In this document: positions 10,811-21,572 of the stretch, in pieces
How the letters are laid out: each line of letters opens with the position of its first letter
Numbering within the stretch: the first letter of the stretch is position 1
Assembly: GCA_030765065.1 (NCBI GenBank)
Contig: CM060979.1
Location: 22,473,001 to 22,537,000, forward strand
Source: Deroplatys truncata
Lineage: Eukaryota; Arthropoda; Insecta; Mantodea; Mantidae
DNA length: 64,000 nt
Direction: 5' to 3'
Program-made: the position numbers and the translations under genes
The notes under the pieces: model-generated
Databases searched by the model: none
The model's input: only the letters and a program-made list of their open reading frames with translations
What the model was told of the DNA's origin: nothing

Positions 10811-11186
10811 TTTTTTAAGATAGGGTAATTATTAAAGGATTTATCTCTCAAGATCCCCTGACTTAACTCTGCAATTTCCATCTATGGGGGGATTTTAAAA
10901 ATAAACTGTATGCAACAAATTCCCATACATTGGAAGAACTAAAAGAAAATATCAAGCGAAACATTCTCTCAATTTCAGATATTGAACTCTCGAGTGAAAA
11001 TGAAAATTTCCTGAGAAGTTGTGTGAATAGTGAAGGATAACATTTCCAGTTTCCCTTATGATGAGCTATATGCTTATTATCATTACAATTGTAACTGTAA
11101 ATATGAGAACATGAGGCATGTGGATATTATGACTGTTTCGGCGGGAGTCACCGTGTGGTGGCTGCGTGTGGAAGAAAAGCACTTTA

Positions 11187-12009
11187 GATTGTCCTCCTAG
11201 ACCTAGTACACACGACGATTGAGTGCGTTAGCGAAAGCACCTGACAGTACACATTCGAACTGTTGCTTCAATATTACCATGGAAACTGAAGAGATAACAT
11301 GTCTGTGGATTTTGTATCATCGGTATAAACGTGGTACAAAGGCTGTGTGTATCCTATCTTTAGAGAAATCACACTGCCTATCTTATCAATTTTAAATTTG
11401 ACAAATTTGATGTACAGTTGGATGCATGGAATCGTGTCGATATAATGTGCAGTGGTTTATGTTAAGGAAATACTAAACCATCTCTGCTACTCCCTGCACT
11501 CACCTCTTAACTGGTTCCATCACACCACGTAATGTTGTCTTACTCCACCCTCTTCCTTCGCTCCTGAGCCTGAAACCGACCTGTGTTCATAGGTTAATTT
11601 TGAGTGCCAAACATTTGACATCAAACCAATACGAGACGGACTCATTCAGGGCTGGCGTGGACCGTCGTAGCGAAGCATGTCTTCCAGCCACTCAGCTGAA
11701 ATGTTTGGGTACTCCTCCCCTTTCCTGCTCACCTAGGCCTGACGTTTGTTCATTGGCTAATACTTGTGTGTTGGATTTTAATTGAAATCAATAAGAATTT
11801 GGCTCATCCAGGGATGTGGGGCATAGATGGTAAGAAGATTCTGTCTACATTAAATGAAGAAAACCACTAAAGGAAACCAAGAGCATCGGAACGTTTCTGT
11901 GAACTCGACTCTTTTCTAAACAACTATTGCTTCTAGGATTCTTAATTTTTTACACAGCATTTTATAAATATATATTTGTGAACACTTTAATACGCCGGTT
12001 TACACTTTT
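11187..12009. other. unassigned stretch with a diverged ~175-bp tandem duplication
   Basis: Roughly 11535-11655 and 11705-11820 are similar. Both read a TCC-rich stretch, CCTGA, a GTTCAT(A/T)GG(T/C)TAAT block, an AATA(A/C)GA block and CTCAT(T/C)CAGGG in the same order. I recognise no coding sequence. Confidence 0.4.
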
Positions 12010-12818
12010 TACTTTCTCTACTACGTATAGTACCGAGATTTCACCGGAAATATATGTTTTGAGACCCCCTGAATCAAAACAAGCATGTTTGGAAACATGT
12101 CCGTGTGAGTGTCTGTCTGTGTGTGTGTGTGTGTGTGTCTGTGAACAGCATAACTCAGAAACGAACAGTCGGATAAACACCAAACTTGGTATTTAGGTTC
12201 AGTATCTTCCAGAGATGCGACACGAAGGTTTTCAAGAAAATCCCCCCACCCCAGATTACCCTTTACATGGAACATTTTTCGAAAATTTTAATTTTCTCAT
12301 AAATGGTTCTAACGATTTTGATTAAAATATCATATGTTTAAGACATTTTCATGACAAATGAAATGTATATCTTGAATTTTCTGGAAATGTCTCCAAAAGT
12401 ATTCTTCATTGTGAACGACTTTTGCATAACTGGTAAACCATAAGAGATAGACAAAAGTTTACTCCACAAAAAAGTAGATCGTGTTAAAATACACAATTTA
12501 TGTCATATACATTTTTGTTGTTGAGTGAACCATTTTCGAGATATTGCTTGTTATTCCCTTAAATTTTCCAGTACTTTTTCTCAAATTCGTTACTGTTTTT
12601 TTTTGTCCTGGTAATGCAAAGAGAATGGAATACGCCACATAGCAACCACCTCTTAAAATATTTGAGTATCGCGTAAAGCCTACCAATTCCCCTTGCATCT
12701 ACAAGAAAATTAGCAATAAGATTAACATCTCCATTAACATAAAGCATATGGAAAATAAGCGATTGTAAACATAGTTTGTACAAGAGTAGAGAAAGTCATG
12801 TGAGTGTAACGCATCAGA
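12010..12818 (+). mobile_element. HINE copy with 5' internal deletion
   Basis: Starts TACTTTCTCTACTACG and ends GCATCAGA before TTTTT. Compared with sibling copies, about 38 bases (from AGTAGGGGAAG to AAAATTCGA) are missing just inside the 5' end. The deletion is bounded by the short direct repeat GTA/TA. A TG microsatellite lies at 12115-12141. Confidence 0.85.
12115..12141. repeat. (TG)n microsatellite in a HINE
   Basis: Mostly uninterrupted TG with TC interruptions. Confidence 0.9.
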
Positions 12819-13818
12819 TTTTTCAATATCTTAGGATACTCCTTAAATATTTAATATGAATTAAATATCAAAATGATCGGGAAAGTCTTTACTATTTTTT
12901 AAGGAAAGAAAATGTATGTTTTTTCAAATTTTTCGGGCCGGTCTCTCCTTAAGGGATGGTCTCCTTAAGGGTACAACGGAATCTTTAACTCTTAACCCTT
13001 CTTCAACACTCTGTTCTTATATTCCAGACAGTGTATGTTCCAAGTGACCGGCCTTTTCTTCAATAAGAAAGTGTGTCAAAGCGTTCGGCCTCCATGCTGA
13101 TCGCCACTACAAAAGCACGCTTTCATATGAACATGAGAGTGAAATTATGTGTATCTCAAAGCTCTAGTTGAGCGCGCGATAGTAGGGGGAACTTCGAATC
13201 GCGTGCTAGCAGAGCCCGTATAGCTAACAAAAGCGTGGCACATGAAGCGTTAGTTAACGCGCGGTTAACGCGCGTCAATCGCCTCATGTGTACGAGGCCT
13301 TAAACGCGGCTTTACCTGTGCGATAAAGTAGTTCAAAGAGTTTGTCGCAAACTGTTGGGTCTAGATGTCTAAATGTTAATGAAAGGGTGGAGTTCAACTT
13401 TCTGGCTGCTATTGGACCGGGCTCGGTTGACTCCTCATCCGTCTAAGTGGTGACCTCACTCAATGCTCCTTAACTTGAGTGACCACTTGCCTGAACGTCA
13501 AGCTAAGCATGCGCCATCTGGTGGGGGAGTAATATGCGAAGTGACTCGCAAGAATTCTAAAGCCAATTTCATGGATTTACTTAAATTTTGTCCTGAATAT
13601 CTTTATAACGTTATATAAGCGATTTTATTGATACTAAATATCAGTGCATACTCGTGTTATTTACAATCTTTGAGAGTATAGCTTCGTTGATCGTGTGTTG
13701 TATTGATCGACTCTTTGGAAATGCGTGTTAGTGGTGTAAATTTTGTGTTACATTTGGTTTAATCCCATCAAACACTATATTGCTGAACAAGTCCCAGCAG
13801 CAATATTAGGCAAAAATG
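12819..13818. other. unassigned stretch with a moderately conserved repeat (R5) at 13305-13530
   Basis: 13305-13530 matches 44276-44445 plus 44665-44730 in order: GCGGCTTTACCTGTGCGATA, then GGAGTT..CTTTCTG, then GGTGACC....CAATRCT, then GTCAAGCTAAGC. At 44 kb the repeat lies upstream of a LINE gag-like ORF and is interrupted by an extra 215 bp. It may be a LINE 5' region, but that is inference. The rest is anonymous. Confidence 0.5.
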
Positions 13819-14485
13819 GAGTCCTTCAAGAAATTAAATGCACAAAGGTATAGCTGTAAATTAAACTAAATGATAAATAAAATGAAGGCGACAGGCAAAA
13901 AATGTGGTACCAATAAAGGAGGCAAAAAGAAAATATTCATGGCCTGGAAAGTCGAATCTCATGAGATGCTAAATGCAGATTCAAATTCGACTATTTCTAG
14001 AATCTTGGAATGTTTTCACCATTTTTACTACGAACCAGTTTTCTTACAAAGTAATAAGTGGCTGAATTTTGAGATTAAACTTTTACTTAGTAAAGTTAAT
14101 TAATAAATCTGCTCTTTTGTATTTTAGGTTATGTTTTCTGAAGCAGTAGGGGATTTTGAAACTCCTTCAAAGCTCATGGCAATTTCACAAACATTAAATA
14201 AAATGGTGATAGGCAAAACTATTATATCAAAAATCATTCAAAAATAAAAGACTAATTGTGGATTGGAAAGCCATAACTCATGAGGTGCTGGAGGAACATT
14301 AAAATCCGACTGTTTCTAGAATCTCAGGATATTTGCACTATTCACACTATGAAACAGTTTTCTAATAGAATTGTAGGTATCCCTATTCTGAAATTAAAAT
14401 TTCATAGATACGCTTAATTAATAACAATAACTTCCAATGTTTATTCTGTGTTATGTTTTTGTGAAGCAAGAAAGAATTTTGAAAT
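13819..14485 (+). repeat. diverged tandem duplication, unit about 335 bp
   Basis: Unit 1 (13819-14150) and unit 2 (14151-14485) share (C/T)CCTTCAA, AAATAAAATG, TGGAAAG(T/C)C, TCATGAGRTGCT, CGACT(A/G)TTTCTAGAAT and TTATGTTTT in the same order. A third TTTCTTCAACGC start at about 14484 is truncated. Part of unit 1 is open (13870-14103, about 77 codons); the homologous frame in unit 2 has stops. I do not recognise a protein family. Confidence 0.7.
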
Positions 14486-16705
14486 TTCTTCAACGCTATG
14501 TTTTGTAGCGGGTAATGGTTGGTCGACTCTCGCAACGTGCTGTTGTAGTGTTCTTCTTCCTGGCTAGTGATGCTCGTCGGTAGTTGAGTATTCCATTCTT
14601 ACATAATTTTCTTTAATCTCAGGTTCTAGTGGGTGAGGCAAGTTAAAAATACACTGCAAGTTTTCCCTTTATAACTGATGTTTATTTCATTGTTCAAATA
14701 AATATGGGCGGCTAGCTTTTCCCATTTACTTTATCCCACCACTTGAATATTTATCAGGAGCCTATCTATCTTCACAGGCATCCCCACCTTTATATGCACC
14801 CACGTGCATCTGTAGCACCTTGCTTCGGCGTGACTTCTTGTTGCGCTGAACTGGTAATAAGTAAGAGTGCCCCCTCGGCAAAATCTGGTCTTATATATGG
14901 CGGCTTACCCACGCTGTCCTCTACGTTTGAAAATGTAACGATGCTTCCCATTGGCCCTCATGCCGCGTTACCCAAGCATGTATGAAAATATGAGGTTTCA
15001 GAACCTTGCGCTTCAGGCCATCATGTAGCGTTGTACCACTCTGTGCCAGGCACGGTCGTTATGAGTTCCAGGAATTCTAATTCAAGTAGTTAGCGCGCCC
15101 GTTGCTTACAAATAGCTCTGTACAAAGTTACATGTTGAATGTTTTAAGATTCAGTGAATTAAATTATTACTATACAATTCTTATGTGTATGGTCCCCCTT
15201 TTATATGTACAATGTATATGTATGATATATTCCCTTTCAGTTTGTATATTTTTCCATGACTACTACATAGACCATAAACTCTGCCATTCTCTTCAAGTCT
15301 ACTTTTAAGTAAAAATAAATCAACATATGCTCAGAGGTATGCACGTAACCATGCTCAGCACGAGAAGAGAATGAACTTGTAAAACTGAGAATATATTAAA
15401 TTTTATTCATACCAAAATATCAGTACATACTGTTTGTAAATGGATGCTTAAGTATGTTCTGCTGTGTTTCCATTAGTTGAGTATGTTCTCAAAGTGAGGT
15501 ACGTACTTCAAAGGTTTTATTCTTATCAAACAATATTTACTTGAAAAACTGTTGTATACGCTATATACTGATTTTGATTCATTTAAGATGCTATATATTC
15601 ATATACTTGTGTCTTTTCCTCAGAAACTATTTGAGATAGTTAAACCAAATGTGGCAGCAGGCTTATTTCCTACAATATTAAGTATTTTGTTGCAGTATTT
15701 TTCCTTTACTTTAGTTTTCGTAGATTTTGTGTTGTTAAATACACAATAATTTAAAGCAAATAAATTTATTCGCACTGAAAAATAATTTAAAAATGACTGT
15801 TGCACAAAAATATATCACTTAAATACTCTATGTATATCCGTTTTCATGCAACATTTTCAAAGGGATAGTGGAAAGCTACATACACTATTTAAAAATATGA
15901 ACAATTCAACGCAGTGTTATGTTTTCCTTTATTGACCAAATTGTTTATAGGTAGACAAAATTATAAAAGATATAAAGTAAAACAGTTGTGCAATATTACA
16001 TTGCTTTAGCACAAAAACTGTGGATATGGCAGGGAATTTACCTCGTGAAGGTATTTATGGCTACGTAACCCCTTAAATTTGTACTTTCAAGGTGAAATTA
16101 TAGAGGTTCTATTATAAGATGCATTATACTGTAATGAAACACATTTCATGAAACACCCTTTCATAGAAGAGCAAATATAAAAAAAAAAGACAAAAAAGGG
16201 CAATTAATGGCAAATGCTAATTTTAAGATTCTAAACATAGAATCAAAGGCATTGCCACTGACATTTATGTGTGGATGGAGACATGATTCTCTCGCTGATC
16301 ATCCGAAAGGTAGTCCGTGTTAGGCGGTACCATTTTGCGGTAGAAAAATTCCGCAGAACGTCTATAAAATCGTTACTGCTAAATTTACGGTTATGTTCCG
16401 AGAACCAAATGACAATCACGAATTTAGCTGTTGAAAATGAAGCTTTTTGAGCAGATGGTTAGAGAGTGAAGGCATTGATAAAAGATGCTAGAGTATTCTC
16501 TCAAGAAGGTATGCCAGTCAACAGTCCACCTGAAACACTTGCTATTACTGCAGAAATTACACAAGGCTTACCTTCAGCTCTTCAAACAATGAGGATAGAA
16601 GATCTCAGAATAAAAGATGGGTTCTTTTATGTTTCTTTGCTATACTGCTTCTGTCCAGCAAATTCGAATTGCCAGGCTTTCGAAGTTGTAGGAGTGCTAT
16701 CAAAT
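14486..16705. other. unassigned AT-rich stretch
   Basis: No repeat family shared with the rest of the window and no recognisable protein. A 101-codon open frame at 16466-16771 runs into SINE sequence at its 3' end and is probably fortuitous. Confidence 0.45.
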
Positions 16706-16925
16706 GCACCTTTTTTATGGATGCTCTTTAACTGCTATGGTTCTGAGCATAGCATTGTATTTTGGGTGTGAAGAATAGGAAATTTTTCTCAGGCCTCTTT
16801 ATCAGGCTTGAGGTTCTTTTACGTGCCGTAAATCTACGACACGGGACCACCGGCTTTACTTCCCCATTCGAAGGAAGCCATGCTAAGGATATTTACGCCC
16901 GTAAAGGTCCATCGCCGGGTTACCA
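16706..16925 (-). mobile_element. SINE S1 copy lacking the tRNA head
   Basis: Matches the body of the SINE at 7271-7551 in reverse: GCTCTTTAACTGCT, CAGGCCTCTTTATCAGGCTT, ACTTCC..TTCGAAGGAAG, ATTTACGCCCG. It stops before the B-box region, so the tRNA-like head is deleted. Part of the 3' end is rearranged near 16740-16775. Confidence 0.75.
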
Positions 16926-16959
16926 GTTTTGGTTCCCTCTTGTTTGTTACCTCTCTTTA

Positions 16960-17611
16960 TTTTCTCTACCACATACATAGTGAGTAGAAAAGGTACTGCA
17001 TACCACCCAAAAATTCGATACCGATTTTTCATCAGAAATGCATGCTTTAAGGCTCTCTTTAGCTAAAAAGTTTCGAAATTTTTATTTTTTAAAAACGGCT
17101 TTAACGATATTGATTAAGTATTATATATTGCAGATATTTACACGGCAAATAAAATTTATATCTTGAATGTTTTGGGAATAGCCTGTGAAGTCCTCTTCAT
17201 TCAGAAGGAAGTTTTTGTAATCCTGTATAACTGGTGAGTGACAGATGAAAACGAAATACAAAAAAGTGTAGAACTCTTTAAGAACACAGTTTATTTAAAA
17301 TAAATTTTTGTGATAGGTTTCCGAGATATCCGTTATTAGTGGTTCGAATTATTCAATACTTCGTTGCTCTCAAGTCCTGTCGACATTCAGTTATTTCTCG
17401 TGACTTCATGGGAAAGCTAGCATATAGCGTCCAGTTCTTAAACATTTGACTATCGTTATTTCTTTTGTATCTATAACGAAATGTGTAATGCAGCTATTTT
17501 GCAAAGGATTAAAATGAAGTAGATAGTAAAATAGACTTTCGTAAGAATAATTTGCATCACTAAAGGTAAACGATAGAGGGTAGAGAAGGTCATGTGATTG
17601 TTACACATTAG
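16960..17611 (+). mobile_element. HINE copy, old subfamily
   Basis: Starts TTATTTTCTCTACCAC and ends GTTACACATTAGA before a T run. The microsatellite and neighbouring bases are deleted (CTAAAAAG directly joins TTTCGAAATT). It carries the old-subfamily motif TTATTTCTCGTGACTTCATG. Confidence 0.75.
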
Positions 17612-18120
17612 ATTTTTTTCCCTTTACTTCGTGTGTTCCAGAAATAATAGCCGCAATGCTGCAATGAGGGTTTGACTGCTCGTTCGCCTACATTCTTCGC
17701 TAACTTCTTCACCTTCTGAGTTATGCGTATTGCCTGTATTAGAAGCTGAAAGGCGTCGTCCAAGACATTCCATAACAATTCATGCTGAAGTTTACGCACC
17801 TGATTCTTAATACGAGCAACTTGCATAACACTGGCTTAGAAAATGGGAGCTTTGGTAAATGGCAAGAATAGTGTCAACAATGTATATTGATAATCCTAGA
17901 TGATTGCAATTACTACAAATCAACAGCGAACGCAATGCGTTTTTTTCTATGCTAAATTTGAGAGTCAAACAAGTTGAAAGAGAATTTAGACGTGAGTATG
18001 ATGTACGTAATCTACCTAATTAACGATAGCATAATGTTGTGGTAGGGAGCGAAACCAAATACGAGAACAAGCTATCTCCAACGTCATGACAAGGAGTATT
18101 ACGAAATGTTTAGGACATGT
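17612..18120. other. unassigned stretch
   Basis: A 72-codon open frame on the minus strand (17608-17826) is rich in charged and hydrophobic residues but matches no family I know. Nothing else is evident. Confidence 0.4.
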
Positions 18121-18520
18121 TTAAGCAGAGATTGACGTACGATATAAGTCGCCGATCAAGATGACTCTGTGGTAACGCGTGAGGCTCACATCCCCGGCGA
18201 CGTCCTCTCTGACCACCGTGTTGCGGCTGGGTGATGGAGGTGGGCTCTGTAGAGATTTCTTGCTGGCGTTGGTCGAACTGCTCAGTTGGGTACCGCCTCC
18301 CGGTGCTCTCAGGTGGGCGCCCCTACAGGGGACTCCCCGGGCATTAGGAGCTCGTGGATGGGCTTGAGCGGCGGCAGATGCGTTCGAACTGGAAACGTTA
18401 GGGACCTCGTCCATGCTTACGGACGTCGTCACCCAGATCAGGTTCCCCTTCGTTTCTTTCCCATATCCCTCCTTCCCAAGTGATCACGGTAGAGGCACAA
18501 GCGCCCCTCCGTAGTATGTA
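18121..18520 (+). mobile_element. SINE family S2, diverged copy
   Basis: GC-rich against its surroundings. The 3' part from CTGGAAACGTTAGGGACC through CATATCCCTCCTTCC to CACGGTAGAGGCA follows the same order as 31610-31730. The head keeps a weak A box (CTGTGGTAACGCGTG) but no clear B box. Open frames on both strands here are by-products of GC content. Confidence 0.6.
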
Positions 18521-18755
18521 TATTTTACTTTGGAATTCAGTTGAAATAAATTCAATACTTTTGAACAGTCACATAGGCAGACATTCTGAAAAAGAGAAGT
18601 GAAAGGTATTTCTGAGAGTTTCACCAGGCCTCCATAGTAACAAGGTAACAGTCGCATATGTAGGATTTTGAAGATTGACTAGCATTAGGAGGCATGTTAG
18701 TAGGGGTAGATCTGAAGAGGTACAGCTTAGGTAACATAAGGACGTGCAATTATAA

Positions 18756-18791
<36 letters not shown>

Positions 18792-19200
18792 ATTCGTGCA
18801 CATATTCGTTCTGCATACATTTGTGACTTAATCTGGTTATTGCTCGTGTATTAGGTGCTTAGTGACGCGCTTGTTGAATAAGACACTTAGCGGTCATCGC
18901 GAGGGGTTACGCCGGTAAGCATTTTAGAAACTCACGGCAAGTTACGTGTCTAATTTCTTTTACTGCGGACACAGTTATTTCAAACCGTAAAATCGATACT
19001 GTAGAAGTTAGCAGGTATAATAATTCAATTGTTATGGTTTCTAGTACTATGATTCATAATCAGTTTTATTCCTTATCGTGAATCGGTCGGCAGCTCGCTT
19101 CAATAACTCGAGTATTAGTTCACATTAAACTTCTCAGTCAATTTAAACTGGTGTTATCCTTCACATTACATTCACACATACCCTGAGGAAGTATTCATAG
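18521..19200. other. unassigned stretch with a CA microsatellite
   Basis: (CA)n at 18757-18789 is not part of a HINE. Nothing else is recognised. Confidence 0.5.
18757..18789. repeat. (CA)n microsatellite
   Basis: Uninterrupted CA dinucleotides outside any HINE copy. Confidence 0.95.
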
Positions 19201-19252
19201 CTCTTCCACTGGAGCAGCTGGCGGACGGGACAATAGAACGAGTTACGAGATA

Positions 19253-19500
19253 ATGGCTGCATCATCTGAAGGAAGTAAAGTATACGGCTCCAAAATTTTC
19301 GCACCATCGCAGCATCATACATATGCTTCACAATTTGTACAAGATTTATACGATAAGGAGTATGAAACTCGTTTGAATTTTGTATCCACAATGAGCCAAC
19401 TGATTGAAGATGACGTCTTCTTAAACAAATTCCCATTCACAGACGAAGTTTAAACACTCACAAGTGCATATTTCGACAAAAGACAATCTATCGTACATGG
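19253..19500 (+). pseudogene. Tc1/mariner-superfamily transposase scrap with first catalytic Asp
   Basis: The frame from 19253 reads H-T-Y-A-S-Q-F-V-Q-D-L, then E-Y-E-T-R-L-N-F and D-D-V-F-L-N-K-F-P-F-T-D-E-V before a stop. This is the order found just ahead of the first catalytic Asp in a large insect Tc1/mariner-like group (H-P-Y...QEL...L-F-T-D-E-A). Past the stop the frame still resembles the next block. No second or third acidic motif follows; an AAT microsatellite begins at 19528. Confidence 0.5.
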
Positions 19501-19527
19501 CTCCTATGAGCTTTAAAGACCAGGTAA

Positions 19528-19578
<51 letters not shown>
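19528..19578. repeat. (AAT)n microsatellite
   Basis: About 17 AAT units. The following 100 bp may be a LINE or SINE tail, but I cannot confirm it. Confidence 0.95.
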
Positions 19579-21368
19579 TTATTGAAGCACTAAGACATTA
19601 CATGTATTGGAATACCCACCGAAATTGGCCTTGACCACTCTTCAGGTTGGCAGCCCATCTTGTATTACAATCCAGAGTAGATATACGTTATGGTGTATAT
19701 TTTTTTATATGCTCATAATTTATTATTATTTTACTCTTTTAACAGTATTTCCATTTGTTTTTTACTTTTTCTAAATACTGACCTATTTTCTTAAAGTTTC
19801 CATCCAAAAGTTAACGTATAGTGTGGAGCGAGCCGCAATAAAGAATATAGACCATTTTCTTTATGTTGTAGTAATCGTTTCTGTTTCCTAACTTGAGATA
19901 GACATAGACAACATTAACCTTTAATTCCATCAAGGTGATCCAAAGATAAGATCAAAAGCTTTTAAAATATAACCTGCTGTAATTATCTAAAAACTTACTC
20001 GACCATTCCGACCTATGAGGGCTGCTGCACCTATCACGAAGTCCTGCGATGTCTTCGAAGTAACAGTTAGGAGGTTCAGCCTTGTCGTTTGTTGGATGGA
20101 TCCTATAAAAACGTTACGTGTAGCTTTTGGAGCGATGAAAGGAAAAGAAATTCAATTTCTTTTGGTTAATTTTAGGAACACACATGGTACTTTCGTCATA
20201 GCACTTCTCGTCACTAAAGAAGTCTGCAAGTTCCAGCTTACACCAATTTTGAGATACGTTGAGAGATCTAAATAATGTTCCAAATAAGTTTTAAATATAT
20301 ATCACCCGGAAGAATTACGGAATATACAGTATTGAGAGTATATTATATCAATAATTGTAATTTAATTCCGATCCGGCTAGTATTCACTACATATTTCTCA
20401 GTCGCCGTTCTTTAGATGCACTTTTAACTGTATTCACGCTTTAACAAGTTTATTCGCTCGGAAAGTAACAATCACATGCAAGAAAATATTCAGTAATGCG
20501 GTCTCCACTTAATTAACACAAATACACAGTGAATAACTATTTAACAGATACTGTATTTAAGCTTTATGTTATGACTTTGTGCTTAGCGCAATCCTGCTAT
20601 GATTCGCGTAAACTGTTAGAGAGCCCATTTTTACCAAGAAGTGTCGCAGATTCACCCTATGAGTGATTGATCCGAACCGTCTGAAAAGTTAACTAACTTA
20701 AATACTATTCCTGAAGACCTCGGATTTTTCTTCACAGAGCAAGGTTTTTCTAGCTTCTTATTGATTCTGGCTTCTGGGCTATAACTTAATTGGCTGTTTG
20801 TTCAAAACTTTAAACACTAACGGTAGCGAGGCGGGTCGTTGGAGAAAGCGTCTCACTACTGCCTTGAAATATAAAAGAAAACACGTGACTTTTATGGCCT
20901 AACGCTCTGGGCATTACAAAAGGCTATAAGATGCTTCGCTTGTATTTATCTGCTGGAATATTGCAGATTTCCCTACGTAACTGTGCTGAAGTTTATTTAC
21001 AAATATTCATGAAAGTAAAAACATGTATACATTTTCTTCTGGTCTCTCTGATGATATAAGTTTCAAATAAATTGGACCGAAACTCTAGATACTTTTCATC
21101 TTGGTTGCTCATTAATTAATTAATAATAACTTCTTAATTAGCATTCGATAAACATTTCTTTTTAGGTAGGCGAGTGCAGTGGGAGATTACGCTACAAGGA
21201 CCTGTAAGTTATAGGCTGGCAGCATTACCAACTTGGAAGACTGTCGGGAGTTCTACCGATGCTTCTCATTCTTTGCATGAATATCAGGGTGTTTTTCATT
21301 CCTTATTAGGAATACCTGCGGCTGTACAGAATTAAAATTATAAAGGGTGAAGAGAGTTAATCACAAAG
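19579..21368. other. unassigned AT-rich stretch
   Basis: Open frames are short and unlike known families. No copies of the window's repeat families occur here. Confidence 0.5.
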
Positions 21369-21548
21369 ATCCTCTAGATCTTTTAAAATTTGAGTTGGTA
21401 TATATTAATTCACATCACATAAGGCGCTAGTTGCTACAGTAGGAGCGCCTTATGTGATGTGAATTAACATATACCAACTCAAATTCTAAAGTATCATATA
21501 ACATTACAATAAGAAATACTTCTGTTTTATTATAAAATCCTCTAGATC
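21369..21548. repeat. hairpin insert flanked by 12-bp direct repeats
   Basis: ATCCTCTAGATC occurs at 21369-21380 and again at 21537-21548. Between them lies a 156-bp insert with an inverted repeat: arms 21387-21428 and 21444-21485, 42 nt each with one mismatch, and a 15-nt loop. The right end is A/T-rich. The layout looks like retroposition or a small foldback element. An RNA copy would form a stable stem of about 42 bp, longer than most animal pre-miRNA stems. Confidence 0.75.
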
Positions 21549-21572
21549 ATTATTCAATAATTTCATAAAAAT

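Larger units (their letters stand above)
9570..11040 (+). pseudogene. Tc1/mariner-superfamily transposase remnant, split by a HINE
   Basis: DDE/D transposase cut into 9570-9939 and 10811-11040. Visible motifs in order: I-F-S-D-E-A (first catalytic Asp, codon 9638-9640), K-I-G-V-W-C-A, R-I-I-G-P-V-F, and F-Q-stop-D-F-A-T (second Asp, codon 9885-9887, preceded by a CAA-to-TAA change). After the HINE come D-R-V-I-I-K-G and C-N-F-H-L-W-G, where the third catalytic acid is Asn (AAT at 10873-10875). T-L-E-E-L-K-E-N-I follows and the frame ends at TAA 11038-11040. Frameshifts lie near 9650 and 10868. The helix-turn-helix N-terminus is missing. It is clearly inactive. Confidence 0.75.
8281..11186 (+). 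mobile_element. Tc1/mariner-superfamily element with inverted C-terminal duplication, two nested insertions
   Basis: The outermost 130 bp are imperfect inverted repeats (8281-8409 with 11058-11186) sharing ACTCCCGCCGAAACAG. The match does not stop there. It continues through CACTCGAGAGTTCAATATCT (left, from about 8473) and, beyond the solo LTR, from 9507 to about 9555. It pairs with right-hand sequence back to about 10890, inside the transposase C-terminal coding region. So the left end is an inverted copy of the right end, and the N-terminal coding region is absent. A solo LTR (8515-9502) and a HINE (9939-10810) are nested. Without them the element is about 1.0 kb. Confidence 0.75.

Noticed and set aside
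16466-16771. A 101-codon gene
   Set aside because: Its C-terminal third is SINE S1 sequence and the N-terminal part matches no family I know. It may be a scrap of a real gene, but I cannot support it.
18121-18432. A 103-codon proline- and serine-rich gene on the minus strand
   Set aside because: The same region is open on the other strand and belongs to a GC-rich SINE copy. Composition explains the open frames.
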